Source: Ceratopteris richardii
Lineage: Eukaryota > Streptophyta > Polypodiopsida > Polypodiales > Pteridaceae
Assembly (NCBI GenBank): GCA_020310875.1
Contig: CM035408.1
Span: 140,178,907 to 140,242,906, forward strand
Direction: 5' to 3'
DNA length: 64,000 nucleotides
Shown here: positions 38,586 through 50,888 of the stretch, one piece after another
Layout: each line of letters opens with the position of its first letter
How positions within the stretch are numbered: position 1 is the first letter of the stretch
The notes under the pieces: generated by a model
Database searches by the model: none
What the model was told of the DNA's origin: nothing
Seen by the model: only the letters and a program-made list of their open reading frames with translations
Translations under genes and position numbers: made by a program

Positions 38586-41500
38586 CCCCATCTTCATGTT
38601 TGATCTCTTTCTATAAGTTTTTCAAAGTGGCAGTCATCCAATGCATCCAAATATATTAAGGTTGGATCTTGAATTTGAACAGTTTGCGTCAAGCTTTATA
38701 GTCCAAGCATTTATCCTAAATCTAAAAAATCAATGCCTAATTTGAGCTTATAAGCTTGACCAAGTCGAATACTTTGGTGAACATGTAAGTAGACTCATCC
38801 TTGGTACTTATGTGTTGCACTTGGACAAGCATGGAACATAGGGTTGATAGATATGTACACACTACCCAAGTTCCCACACATGATTGGAAAATAATTGACC
38901 TGCAAACTTAATTCAACCATGAGCTTCTTGAGCCACAAAAGCTCATATGTAACTTGGGCAAAAGCTCTCTATTCAACCTCTATGGAAGATAGGGTTGTCG
39001 TGGTTGCTTCTTTGCCATCCAAGAGATAAATTTCTTTCCGAGCATTATTGCAAATCCACTTGCAATCCTCCTATCTTCTTTGGAACCAGCCCAATCAACA
39101 TTTCTATATGCTTTCATCTCATAATCATGTTAAAAAGGATAGAAAGACCCTTATTGAATGTACCCTTAAGGTAAATAAATACTCCTTCTCCTGTAAGTAA
39201 ATATGGAACCCTAGGTTTGTGCATGAATTGAGATAGCACACCAACTTTATATGCTAGGTGAGGCCTGGTGGTGGCATAATCAATGCGCCCACTATAGACA
39301 TGTACAAAAACGGATCTTGAAATTAATTACCTTCAATTGATTTCAATTTTATGTTTACCTCTACTCAATTGGTCAATGATTTGCATCTTGTTAGTCCATA
39401 CAACATCAATACATCCACAACATAATTTCTCTACATATGCCAAATACCATTGTTCTTGTATTTGACTTCAATACCAAAAACATACCTTAGATCTCTAAGA
39501 TGTGACATCTTAACCTCCTTCTGAAGTCTTTATTTGATGTCCTTTGATTGTATCCACCACTTATCAAATAGTATAAAAGCCTCTAATTCCATTCCCTTTG
39601 GGCTTGCTTGATACCATATAATGCTTTGTTTAAACTTCAAACATAAACATCCTTGATTTTTTTCTTCAAACCCTAATGGTTGGTCCATGTACACGACCTC
39701 CTCTAGTTCTCTATTGAGAAATGCATTCTCCAAATCAAGTGGATACATCTTCCAATGTCTCGTGTGACTACAGTAGCAATGATGGTTATGAAGGGATTTA
39801 TCTTAGCCACATGGATAAATGTATCTTCATAGTCTACTTCATATGTCTAAAGAAAACCTTCAACTACAAGCCTAACTTTATACCTAACAATACAACTATC
39901 TTAATGCTTGCTTGCCTTATAAACCCACTTGTTTTTGGCACAAGAATCCAAGTGTGATTATCCTTTAAAGCTTTGATATCTTCCTCCATAGCCTCTTTCC
40001 ATTCCTTGCATGTGGTTGCTTCTTCAAAGCAGGTGGGATCTTCAACAACCTTGCACTTGGAATAAATACATAATATGCACAAACAAAGACTCTCAAGCAC
40101 GATACATCTAGCTTCCTATTATACCAAGCTTCATAAGGTGTGCTAGCACGTAAACCTAATGTGGAAGCTCTCTTCATGATATATATTTTAGTGGTTGCTA
40201 CATCAACGCGATAGGAGTTAGGCTTGAATTATCCTTTTTTGGTACCCAAACATATGTATGGATTAAATAAGGTGGACAATAGTTCACATAATTGTTCTTC
40301 TTGAAGGCCAACCTACTCTACTTCGTGGATTGCCAAATTCACATAAATTCTTAAGGTTTTGATTATAGAGGTTTCGTAACCATAGCACTTACCTCTTCCT
40401 CTCCATACCCTTTTAATCTCTAAGTACTGATATGTACATACCTTTTGTGCCATAGCTCGAATTCTACTACCTTCCATCTTCCATATATGAAGTAGAATGT
40501 GTGGTTGAAACTAGGCTTCATGTTTAAAGTGAATATGCTTCCTCTATTCTTGCCTTTGGATATCAATTTCTACCCTTCTTAAGGATTTTCCACAAAGCAT
40601 CCCTTGTGATTGAATTTGACATGAAATCGTCTGTGAACCATTTGACTTATCCATGTGATTTTGGGAACATTAAGAATATCGAAGCACTTATCCATGTGAG
40701 AGCCATCCAACATAACATCACCTATGTGTGTGATAGCATGAGGAGTATCATCATCTGTTTCCACATGCCCTTTGGTTGATGCCACTTGCATATTTGAAAA
40801 TAAATCCTTCTCTCAGCTCATATGATTGCTACATTCACTATCAGTGTACCATGTGCTTGAGCGTTGTATTTCGTAGTCACTCATGAGCATCATAGCTATT
40901 GTACTCACACATTCATTTGAATTATATGCATAATTACCTTGTCCTTTGTAGGTTGAATTTGTCTTCTCCCTTTGATAACAATCCTTGGCATAGTGGTCAT
41001 ACTTGCCACAAATGAAGCAACCTTTTGAGTTTTGGTTGTTTTTATTCTAGTTGAACCTTCCTTATCTACCACTAATCTTGCATCTCCCTCTTGACAAAGA
41101 GTATTTGCTTCCTTGGTCTTGATCAGGATCATAATTTAATCATCACGCTTGTATATGTCTTCCTTTGCCTTGTTTCCTTCCTCTTCCTTTGCCGTTACTT
41201 GCATAGCATGCTTGGGCTTCATTTGCATTTGCCTTTGAAGCTCCAATATTCATCTCCTTAGTCACTATCAAGGCCACCAATTACTAAAATTTGGGAAGAT
41301 TATTTGTGACATGCACAGATATTGTAAAATCATTCCACTTTTCATCATCCCTAAGCACATTCAATGTGTATGCAACTAGTTCATCATCATCTATGTGAAA
41401 ACCTTTGGAGCCCAATGCATCACTAACCTCTTTGCTTTTGAAAATGTAGTCGTTTTAAATTGGTACTCGGTTTTTTCCTGAAGTTGTTGAGTTCATTCAT

Positions 41501-42086
41501 CAATTGGATACTCCTAGATTTGGTTGAAGTAGAGTATTTTCTTTCTAGGGTTTCCCATACCTTCAGAAAGATGTCTAAATTTGTATATGCCCTATCATGA
41601 CATTGCTAATGTCCTAAGATAATTTGAAAATGAAAATCCTATCTCTCTCATTCCACTCTTTGAAGTTCCTGACTTGATATGGAGTTGGATTATCTTCTAA
41701 TCTTGGTGTAGCAAGTGTGCAACTAATGAGACCCCCTAATCGTTTTCCCATGAGATAGCTAGATATTATAAATCTTCATGGCTGATAATTGTTTTTGTCC
41801 AAATTCTCGATTTTAGTACTATACTCTAACATATTGTACTCTAGTGCACTCTCCTAGATCCCTTTGATGTAAGAGAAGTGGGAAAAAACCATGGCTTCTA
41901 CACCTGTCCTTCACAAGTACTAGACGGATGAGGTTGATGCCTTCCTTCTTCAGTAGTGGTCTCCCTTTGAATTATTGTGTGCCTTTGAAACTTGATACAA
42001 ATGCTTTTCTTCCTTCAAGTTCCTTCAATGGCTTCTCTTGGTCCTCCTTGAATGCCTTTCTATGTTGAAAAGCTATGATACCACTT
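38586..42086 (-). mobile_element. Decayed Ty1/copia element C1 (copy 2, internal part complete)
   Basis: Minus-strand order: PBS (42083-42072), gag remnants, zinc-knuckle region (41132-40905), protease-to-preintegrase (40791-40579), integrase tail (40177-40080), RT start (CFEEA, CKEWKEAMEEDIKALK, about 40040-39960), RT core (LENAFLNRELEEVVYMDQPLGFEE, 39748-39670), RNase H (39125-38975, DWAGS, SGFAIMLGKKF) continuing across 38970 to about 38750 (TYELLWLKKLMVE-like in shifted frame), then purine tract and LTR. Many stops and frameshifts. Unlike copy 1 it keeps its 3' end, which shows the intact order. Confidence 0.82.
42072..42083 (-). promoter_or_regulatory. Primer-binding site of copia C1 (copy 2)
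   Basis: TGGTATCATAGC on the minus strand, as at 7146-7157. Confidence 0.65.
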
Positions 42087-42131
42087 ATGAGAGAATGAAT
42101 CAACTTCCCTATGTAGCCTTGAAGCATAGGT

Positions 42132-42767
42132 GTGCTCACAAGAAAAATAAAAAAACCTCTATTCACTCAAATGAACAAAAGAAGTCTTGTCTCAATGGAA
42201 CTTCAATGTTATATGTGGTGTGAGACTTATCGTATCTCATTTTTTCTACCTACAAATATGTCTATTGACATTCATGATGGACATGAATGTCAAGATTCAG
42301 ATTTGAAAATGGGTGCACATATAGAGCATGCGTTGGATGCTTATGATGCTAATGGAAAGCATGAATATGTTGATCATATGGATGCTCTTCTGGAGAACAG
42401 TTTGGATAATCCATTAGATGCTCATTTAGAGTATGATGTGGATGCTCATGTAGAGAATTTTTATTGCACTCAAGTAGATTTAGACCATTGCATAGATCTT
42501 AGCGTTGTTAAGCTAGCTCATGTGGAGCATAATGATACACTTCATTTGATAGATTCCGATAGCTCTTATGATACACAATGTGTGATAGTGCATATTAGGT
42601 CTCAAGATGCACATCTACACACATCCTTGGTTGACATGGATATGTCACCACATGTTGGTCTTGATGATGGTGCTTTGAATGCCTTGGATATAGGCATGCC
42701 TGAAATGGTTAGGTTAGCCAAGATAACACATGTTTTTTCAGCATTAGGGAGTTTGATGTACGGGTGA
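42132..42767 (+). CDS. Unrecognised Asp/His-rich reading frame, 211 codons (copy 2)
   Basis: Same as 7206-7841, and I see no residue differences. See that entry for motifs and doubts. Confidence 0.35.
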   Translation: MLTRKIKKPLFTQMNKRSLVSMELQCYMWCETYRISFFLPTNMSIDIHDGHECQDSDLKMGAHIEHALDAYDANGKHEYVDHMDALLENSLDNPLDAHLEYDVDAHVENFYCTQVDLDHCIDLSVVKLAHVEHNDTLHLIDSDSSYDTQCVIVHIRSQDAHLHTSLVDMDMSPHVGLDDGALNALDIGMPEMVRLAKITHVFSALGSLMYG

Positions 42768-43226
42768 TAACACTCAAGAACACACATTGTGCTTGCTAAT
42801 GGATCATTTTTCACATGGATTTCTCAATCATTGGATGTTTGACATAGGCATAGAGCAAGTGGGAGCTTTGCAAGAACTTCATCAATTCTTACATGTTAGA
42901 TGTGAGCTTGAATCTTATCAATATGAATCTAATGTAGTTTGAGGTGCATGGATACACATTTTCTTAGGGTCTTGGTGTAGGTTGATTGCTATGTGTTGAG
43001 ATCTAGTCTCTTCATGTACACATTTTAACTAGGAATTTCAACTACTAACAAGAATTAAATAGATACTCCCAAAGTTGGGGTACACATTTTATCACAAAGA
43101 TCACTCTATACCAACCCTAAAGTTCTTTGAAATTGGTTATTTGTGTCTCATGGTTATGCATTTCTTGGTTTCTTTCTCACCATTCAAGGCTTGTATGATT
43201 CCTTGAACTTTGAAAATGCGATAAAA
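42768..43226. other. No gene seen; flank of P1 (copy 2)
   Basis: Copy of 7842-8300. Confidence 0.6.
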
Positions 43227-43364
43227 GGTGGTGCCATCACGCTTTCTTACATATGTCAAGGACATCTAATTCATGAAGACACATAATCTCTTATTGGTGG
43301 TGCCATCATGTTTTCTTACATATGTCAAGGACATCTAATTCATGAAGACACATAATCACTTATT
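43227..43364 (+). repeat. 69-bp tandem duplication (copy 2)
   Basis: Copy of 8301-8438. Confidence 0.85.
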
Positions 43365-43850
43365 CCAAACGCTACTACTACCTTTGTGTTCTAAAATTGT
43401 GGGGGTACCAAAGTCAAACAAGTCCCACCACACTTTTTTTCCTTAAGTATTCCTTTATCTATTCAAAATCTTTGCAGCATCTTCTTGAAGTGTTATCGGT
43501 CAAACGAAAAAAATGCATCTTCTCAAGGATTGATAACAATATTTCTCAATGTAATAAAATACATTACATTAGAGGATATACATTACATTAGAGGATATGT
43601 ACCGTGTGATTAGAGCTTTACAAGATTCTCCAAAGTAAGAAGTAAAGAACAATTGAGAATATATGATAAGATACGTTCCGTCGGAAAAAACCAATTCATA
43701 ATCTTCGGCCTCGTGTTCTCGTCTTTGACCTTTGGGTCCGTCACAAAAAAGCTGTTGATTCATTGGGCTTGGGCCTTAGGGCCGTCCATTTCAACTAATT
43801 CAATGATTTTTTGAGAGATTAAGGTTTAAAAACCTTACAATTTGAACTAA

Positions 43851-44121
43851 TTCTTTGTTCCTTTATTTTGCCTCTATCTATGTAAATGGATAGCAGAAGT
43901 AGCAACGCGCAGGTCCCTTTTTTTTTTTTACAAGTCGACTTTCATGCTTTTGCGGTTTTTTCGTTGCTTTTCATCCACGTTGATAATTCTTTATTCCTTT
44001 ATTTTGGCTCTAGCTATGTACATGGATAGTAAAAGCAGCAAGGGGCAGGTCTCTTTTTCTTTCTTCAGGTCGACTTTTATGCTTTTGCGCTTTTTTTTTG
44101 CTTTTCATCCAAGTAATGCTT
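43851..44121 (+). repeat. 136-bp direct repeats upstream of P1 (copy 2)
   Basis: Copy of 8925-9195, with a change to CTATGTACATGG in the second unit. Confidence 0.75.
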
Positions 44122-44190
44122 TTGTAAACCTAAAAGCACACGCTATTTAACCCTTAAGCAGCTGACACAGAGACGGAAACAGCAGAGGCG

Positions 44191-44599
44191 ATGGCATCGG
44201 CACTGAAACGAGCATTGAAGTGGGCGAAGAACCTCCCATGGAACGTCACAGGTCCGACCTCGCATCCTGAATACAGAGATCGCTTCCTAACGTTAAGAAC
44301 TACAGAGCTTTCTCGCCCGCCACTCCATCCAAGAAAGCGATCGTGCCACGTTCGGACCCCGATCAATCACTTATTCCTCAGGATTTCCCGGAAGCCGCAA
44401 GGTGTTCCCCGCATCGTCTTCCGACAATGAAACCAGCACTGATCATCTGACGAATGGTTCGCTTGTTGGCGCGAAGGTTAGTATTGATGATCCAAAGGAT
44501 ATGTCCGTGAAAGAGAAGAGGCTTCCTTCGCCTTCAATCTATCGCCTAGGGTATAGCGTCCCCCTTGATGACTGCCCTGGCGATGGCTACCAGAAGTGA
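44191..44599 (+). pseudogene. Decayed small gene P1 (copy 2)
   Basis: Same 1-bp and 10-bp losses as 9265-9673, so the gene was already broken before the tandem duplication. Confidence 0.6.
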
Positions 44600-45396
44600 A
44601 GCTTCGACGTATTAACAGACAGCTCCTTCAAATGTTCGCATCAGAACTCCCTCCCAACATCTGTCAGGTGCTGTCTCTCAGGCTGCTCAGCTTCGAGCTC
44701 AGTCATCGTCCAAGATATGGCGTCCTATCGTTTGCGGTGTTTGAAAGTGCCTTCCCACTGTCAGTCTCAGAATGGACATCGGAATCGAGCTCCCATTTGC
44801 ACCAACATTGGAAATCTAGAGTCTTTTTTATTCTGGCTAAAATCAGCTTAATGGAAAGTTTTACATATTAGCACTAATCATGTAGTCCTCCTATAATCAC
44901 TAGCCTTTGTGCTAATGTCAATTGTCGTACATGTACATGCTAAACACAGCTTTTAGATTGTATTTTCCTCTGTCAATTCAGCCGATCAAAGTTGATTTAA
45001 AGTCTATTTTTTCTTGCTGTTCAAACTATTTCATATCCAAACATAAATAATCTTTGTATGCTCCTCTCTCTTTGTCAGGATGGGTAGTAGAATTTAAGCT
45101 TCCATGCCTAGCAGCAAAGAACGGTTTAGCCAGCGTTATTCTGTTTTCAGCTGTAGCTTAAATTAGCCGCATTATGGATTAGCGTTGATCCTCCAGCCTG
45201 CAATATTTGTTAAGCTCTGTGCAAGCGCATCCTTAATAATATTTAAATGCTTTAGCCAAATAGGGTATTGCATTTTCTCTCTGTATTGGATTAATTTATC
45301 TGAAGTAAGGTATGTGTTCCGTCTGTTTAAGTTGTGCCATATGCACGCATCTTTGTTTACATAAAGCCATTAACAGAAGTTGAGGATAATAGATGT
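44600..45396. other. 3' flank of P1 (copy 2)
   Basis: Copy of 9674-10470. Confidence 0.6.
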
Positions 45397-45550
45397 GGGG
45401 CTCTCTAAATTTGTTTGATCTTCCGTTGCTTTGTGGGATTAGGGGGTCCCATGGGTACTAAGCCCGTTCACTTGTACAATTGTTTTCTTTACTAATTAAA
45501 AGTCTACAAGAGTAGGCTATACCGAACTCCCATTTAATTGAAAAAAAAAC
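45397..45550 (+). mobile_element. 5'-truncated LINE 3' end (copy 2)
   Basis: Copy of 10471-10624 with the same imperfect target duplication. Confidence 0.72.
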
Positions 45551-45604
45551 ATAAATGTCGAGCTCGCTTTTCAATATCTCACTTGATTGTCCCATCAACT
45601 TTTG

Positions 45605-48600
45605 TTTTTTTTTTTTGAGAAGACAGGAATTATATAAATGATGGCAAGTAAATTGTACAAAGGGCAGGTATACCCCCACCTCAGAGATATATGAGAAAAA
45701 ACTCAAACCTAGCACGACAAGGGGGGTCATCAAAGAGTCTCAATACAATTAGTCATACATGATTAAGCACCAACCATAGAGAAGGTACAAACAGGCTTAT
45801 TTACAGAGTACAACCATTTCATGATGAGTGGTGGAATATAATTTAAGCAAAGAGTCTCTCCATTGACTAGGAGTCGTGCCTCTAAGATGCCTAGTCACGA
45901 AAAAATCCTCAACAGGAGCAATAATCATAGCATCTAGGCATTGTTCTCCAATCCTATTTAGTCCTTCTATTAAGGAGAAGAAGACAGATCTGGAGATCCT
46001 CTATTCGAAGTGGTCTTCATTTCTGCTCCTCCAGATACTCCACAGAATGTGAGCTCTCCACAGGTTCCACAATGCAAAGTCAATTCTATTGCAGCTGCCA
46101 AGTATAGTTTCTTTATAGCTTAGCTGGATGTTGTACTTCAGACAAAAAGGCAAAAGAGCCTTCCAAAAAGCCTGAGCATGCCTGCAGTTGAAAAAGAGAT
46201 GGGGGATATCTTCCACAGTGCCACAGAAATTACATACACCATCATTAATATTGAACTTCTTGTCTTTGAAGCCACACCAAACTACATTGTGCATAATGAG
46301 CCATAATAGGAAAGAGTGCTTCGTGTTGAAGGGAAAATGCCAAATATAGAGAAATCTATGTGACCACTCTGCAACTTTCCAATTAACTTCCCATTTGTTG
46401 TTTAACTTGGGGAGGATCATGATGATTGTCCCTCTTTTTTTCTTGAATCTCTATAGCATGTCCTCGGCAACATCAATCAACTCCATGTCCCTCTTCACTT
46501 GGGAGATATCAGCTCTATCAGCCAGTATCTTTCTATGCTTGAGGAGGACTTGCAGACAACCAAAGGAACCATGAGAATCCATAATTTGATCTTCAGACCA
46601 TAACTCACCATTGTTTGTGAGATCTTTCCAGGAACTACAACCAAGTTTGCAGCATTTATGTTCCTTGATCCCAACAAAACCATTATTCTAGAGAGATAAC
46701 TAACCAGTCCATATACTCTCCTGAAGGAAAAAATCAATGGACTCAAAAAATTTGGTATTAGGATTACAGGCGTTTTTAGATTCCATCCAGGCCTACCACA
46801 TCCTGCAACACAAGCTAGTATCCACAGGGTGGTAAGTGTGAGGGGAAACAATAATGTCCCAAATTGAGTGATTTTTCCAAGCTTTGTATTCTGCAAGATA
46901 AAACTTATGAGTATTTGTTTTTATCAACAAAACCCAAAAATCTTGAGAACCTAAAGCCCTAGCAATGCATTTGGCAGAAAGATTAGTGGACATTTTCAAA
47001 GGACAAAAAATACCCAAACCCCCTTCTCTTTTTCGTAAGTAGCAAACTTTCCAAGCAACTTTAGGAATTTTATTATGCACTAGAACTCCACCCTAGAGGA
47101 ATCTCCTAGAAAGACCAACAATCCAGTTAAAATGAGTTTTAGTAGGTGCCCAACAAGACAGGAAAAAAACAAGTGAAGGTAAAATGTAGTGGTTAAGCAC
47201 AAACACTCTGTGGGACAGGGAAGTTTGGCAAGCATACCAAGCAAACCGTTTCTTCCTAAATTTGTCCATAACCCACTCCCACCTTTGGTTCAAGGAGACT
47301 TGAAAAACCATAGGTATGCCAAGCATTCTAAAGATTTCCCCATCTTTTATGACCTCACAACCTAAGCTGCTAATACATTCCCGCACATGATTATCACAAG
47401 ATCTAAACGTTGTTTTCTTGTGCTTTATGTGAGAGCCAGTAACAAGATAGAATGTGTTAAGACAATTCGGCATGCATTTGCCAGAATCAACATGAGCTTT
47501 TTTAAGTATGTTAGTGTCATTAGCAAACACTTGTAAACAAAGTTTTTTGTCATTATCAGGCATATAGATACCTTCCACTTTTTTTTTCCTCAATAGCATC
47601 CTTAATAAGACAACCAAGGGCATCACTAGCAATGGTAAACAAGAGGGGAGCTAATGGGCATCCCTCTCTAATAGACCTCCTGAGTCTAAAGTGAGGGAAT
47701 AAGTTACCATTTATGGATATCCTAGAGTGGGCATTTCTAAACAAGGTACTAATAGCTTTAATGAACCTTTTCCTAGCACGTATGTCCTGAAGGGATTGGA
47801 GAATGAAGTCCCACTCAATCGTGAAATAAGCTTTGTTAAAAATCAATCTAAAAGAAATAAAAAGGTTGGTTATTCTCTTTGGCATACTCCATCCCTTCCT
47901 AGAGGGAAATAATAGCATCAAGAATAAATCTGCCTTTTATGAATCCCTTCTACTCATGAATGGGGCTTAGTCTTTTAGCAAGGGATGAAGCAAAGATTTT
48001 GTAGATAATTTTCAAGCAGGTGATAGGTCTCACATTTTTCAAATCCTCTTTAGGTCCCTTTTTATGAATCAACTTTATCACTCGAGTGTTGACTTCAATA
48101 GGGAGAGTGCCCCGGCTAACAGAATCCTTTCAAATCAATGGAATCTAAGGAGTCAGGAAATATTTCAAAGCAAAGAAAAACGCATTAGGAAGGCCATCTA
48201 GGCCAGGAATCTTGCAGGGTTTCAATTTACCTATGGTTTCTTTAATCTCACGGATAGTGAGGGGAAAGTCAAGCAAGGCAGCTAGTCTAGGAGGAGTAGT
48301 TTTTTTACTTTTAAGAGCAATGAGGGCCCTGGATCCTCGGATATCCTCCCCCCACTTGGGAGAACTATAGAAAACATCCGTAAAGAATCTAGTAGCCTCC
48401 AGCAAGTTCTCCTCAACATTGATAGTATAACCACCAGAATTTTTCTTAAGCAAAGGAACATAATCCTTATCCTTTTTCTTTTTCAACAAAGTGAACATAC
48501 TTTTGGTAGGTTTGTCAAGATTCCCTGCCCCAATATCTCTTCAAGAGGTAAGAATACTACTAGCCTCTATGTACGCTTCATATCTATGTCTCTATTGAAG

Positions 48601-49392
48601 GGATAAAATCAAATCCATTTTATTAGGGCTTTGAGAGAAAGCCAGGATCTCTATCTTCTTGGCTATAACAAGTCTTCTTTTGGCTCTAGCTTCTATTTTC
48701 AAGTATTTGACGTGTGTGAAGAGAGCTTGAATGTCTCTAATGGCCTTAGCGCTCACAATACTAGGGTTAGGACACTTTTGGAAGTATTGGGTGATAATGG
48801 ACTTAGTTCTCTCAATGACGCATGGGAGTTTTAGCAAGGAAGGGTCTAAGTGCAGCTAGCTTGCTCTCCCATTAGATCTATATGAAGAGGGGAAGGATCA
48901 GATATACATAAGATCTAGTCAATCTAACTCTTAGTAACATTAAATTGATGGAAGTAAGGCAGATTACAATAGGCTCGATCAAGCCTAGCAGCACAATAGT
49001 GAGGTAATTTCTACTTATTATTCCAAGTGAAGCGAGTATGCGAGGATAGGTCAATCAATTCGTGAATGGTGGAAAGTCTAATGCAAGCCTGCCATTCAAG
49101 TCCTCATATAGTGTTACCCTTTTTTTCAAACCTATCACTAATGGTAGTGAGCATATTGAAATCCCCCAGAAGGATTAGGGGCATGTGAGATTACTAAGCT
49201 CTTCCTAGCATCTGGTCCTTTGAGAAGGATAGTTAGAGGCATAGATACTAATGATAATACAATCATAAGGCTTTCCTAAGGTGACACCAGACCATTTGGT
49301 GACAGTGGCTCTTCAATTCACCAACAATGGATTAATTGATGGACTTGGCCACACCTAAGCCAGCACCTCCCCTCCCATGGGGGTGATGTTAT
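45605..49392 (-). mobile_element. Decayed L1-type LINE (LINE-1, copy 2)
   Basis: Copy of 10679-14466, with the same broken endonuclease, RT (FANDT) and zf-RVT pieces and a few substitutions (for example near 47681 and 48250). Confidence 0.85.
46001..48498 (-). pseudogene. LINE-1 RT and zf-RVT remnants (copy 2)
   Basis: Copy of 11075-13572: 48498-48145, 47921-47556, 47632-47093, 47080-46793, 46896-46495 and 46420-46001. Confidence 0.82.
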
Positions 49393-49684
49393 TGTTAGTG
49401 TCCATGTGAAAGGCCAAATGGCCACCGGACACTTCTTTTGTATATGTTCTTTAATAAAACATATAGTGGCCTAGTCAGTCACAGACTGTAAGTTCGACCG
49501 CATTTGTAAGACCTAAGAAGTCTGTCTTCGTGCTCCCTGTGTACTGTGTTTTCTGCGTATTCTACAGCTTCTGTGCGGAGTACTGTGTGCGGCGTCAGGA
49601 GCTCGGTTTTCTACTCCGAGCATATCGTCGTGGAGCTCTCGAGAAGGAGAGTGCAGTGCGGTGCATCGCCATCAAAATACTTCA
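49393..49684 (+). mobile_element. 5' LTR of copia element (copy 2)
   Basis: Copy of 14467-14758, preceded by the same GTTAT. Confidence 0.82.
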
Positions 49685-49685
49685 C

Positions 49686-49697
49686 TGGTATCAGAGC
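49686..49697 (+). promoter_or_regulatory. Primer-binding site, initiator tRNA-Met type (copy 2)
   Basis: TGGTATCAGAGC, as at 14760. Confidence 0.9.
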
Positions 49698-49880
49698 AGT
49701 TCGAGGCAAAAGGCTTTGTTCCTTTTGTGCGAGCGAAGCGAGCACCCCCCCCAGGCTTTCGACTAAGGCGGCGACCAAGGCATAGACCTTGGCATACCTT
49801 GTCATCCGAGTCACTAAAGTCACCGTTGGCGCCGTTGGCTGCACGCGAGGGAGGACCTCAACGATCAAGGAATATAGAGG

Positions 49881-49951
49881 TTCCCGGTACTTCCCGGGAG
49901 GTCACCCATCCAAGTACTGTTCCCCCTAGAGCTCGCTTAACCGTCGCAATC
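49881..49951 (-). rRNA. 5S rRNA fragment, antisense in the copia leader (copy 2)
   Basis: Copy of 14955-15025. C-box-like 49911-49893, A-box-like 49942-49929. Only a fragment. Confidence 0.75.
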
Positions 49952-50888
49952 TCTTGCCACTAAGCTACACTCTTGTGGTGTTTGAAGAAGGGGAAAGACT
50001 AAGGTTGACATTACCTTGAACAAGTTTTGGTCCCTCAAAGCTTCATTTTTGCTTTTAAATCCTATTTCTGAAGCAATTTTTGGGGTGTTTTTGGAGCCAT
50101 TTCGGAGTACTTTTGCATGTAGTTCTCTTCACACAGGTCCAAGAACATCAAGAAGAGTGTTCCTTGTACTTCTCAGACAATAAATATCAACCTTTGGGGC
50201 TGTATTTTCAGCCACACTCGTAAAACTACAAGTTTCTCGAGGGGTTTTCGGTTTTGGTGGGAGCAGTCGCTGCAAATTTATGCAGGTTTTTAAAGCCTAA
50301 AACATCAGAGTTGATAGACACTTGCAGGTGTTATTGGCTAGTTTTTGGGCTGTGTATTCAGCCTTTTAGTGTCATTTTACTACATATATTGAGCACATAC
50401 ACACCATGTACGCTTCTGTGGATACCGCTTATGTACGTCCATGTGGGCATTGATATAGCGGTTACGTTCTTTGCATAAAGCCTTTTACGTTTGATAAAGA
50501 GGGTCGTGGTGAGGTTTTCTTAACTGGGAGACACCCAGATGTCGGGGTCTCTTCGGTGATGCAGGTGGAAGACTTACCCAGCCTCGCCATAGGAGATGTA
50601 TGATAGTTGTTCATAGGTGCTCGATAAGCCTAGTTGGCTTCTATTGGGTAACTAATTATATGCAGTGGAGTGAGTGATTCACTACGTAGGTAGACATGTC
50701 AGTACTTGCAGTTTTATGATACTTTGACACTGGTCATATGCTAATTTTGCAGAGGATACTCTGGGAAAATTCTTCCAGATTTCTGGTTTAGTCAACTATA
50801 TAGTGGCCGATTTACTCCTTGATACACTTATTTGTTGGTGTTTGGACTCTTCTAGCTCCATTATCATTCTATTCAGTTCTCTACGATC
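49952..50888 (+). other. Untranslated leader of the copia element (copy 2)
   Basis: Copy of 15026-15962. Confidence 0.6.

Larger units (their letters stand above)
4044..38970 (+). repeat. 34.9-kb tandem repeat, copy 1 (complete)
   Basis: One full period. Position 4044 corresponds to 38971 (offset 34927, soon 34926), and the correspondence continues to the window end, rising to 34947 and then 34944 after a few indels. The limits given are a convention, because a tandem array can be cut anywhere. The copia RNase H frame reads smoothly across 38970/38971, so that point is not a breakpoint. Confidence 0.93.

Noticed and set aside
38966..38976. Unit boundary as the tandem duplication breakpoint
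   Set aside because: The copia RNase H coding reads continuously through this point, so it is ordinary internal sequence. The boundary was chosen only because copy 0 joins here.
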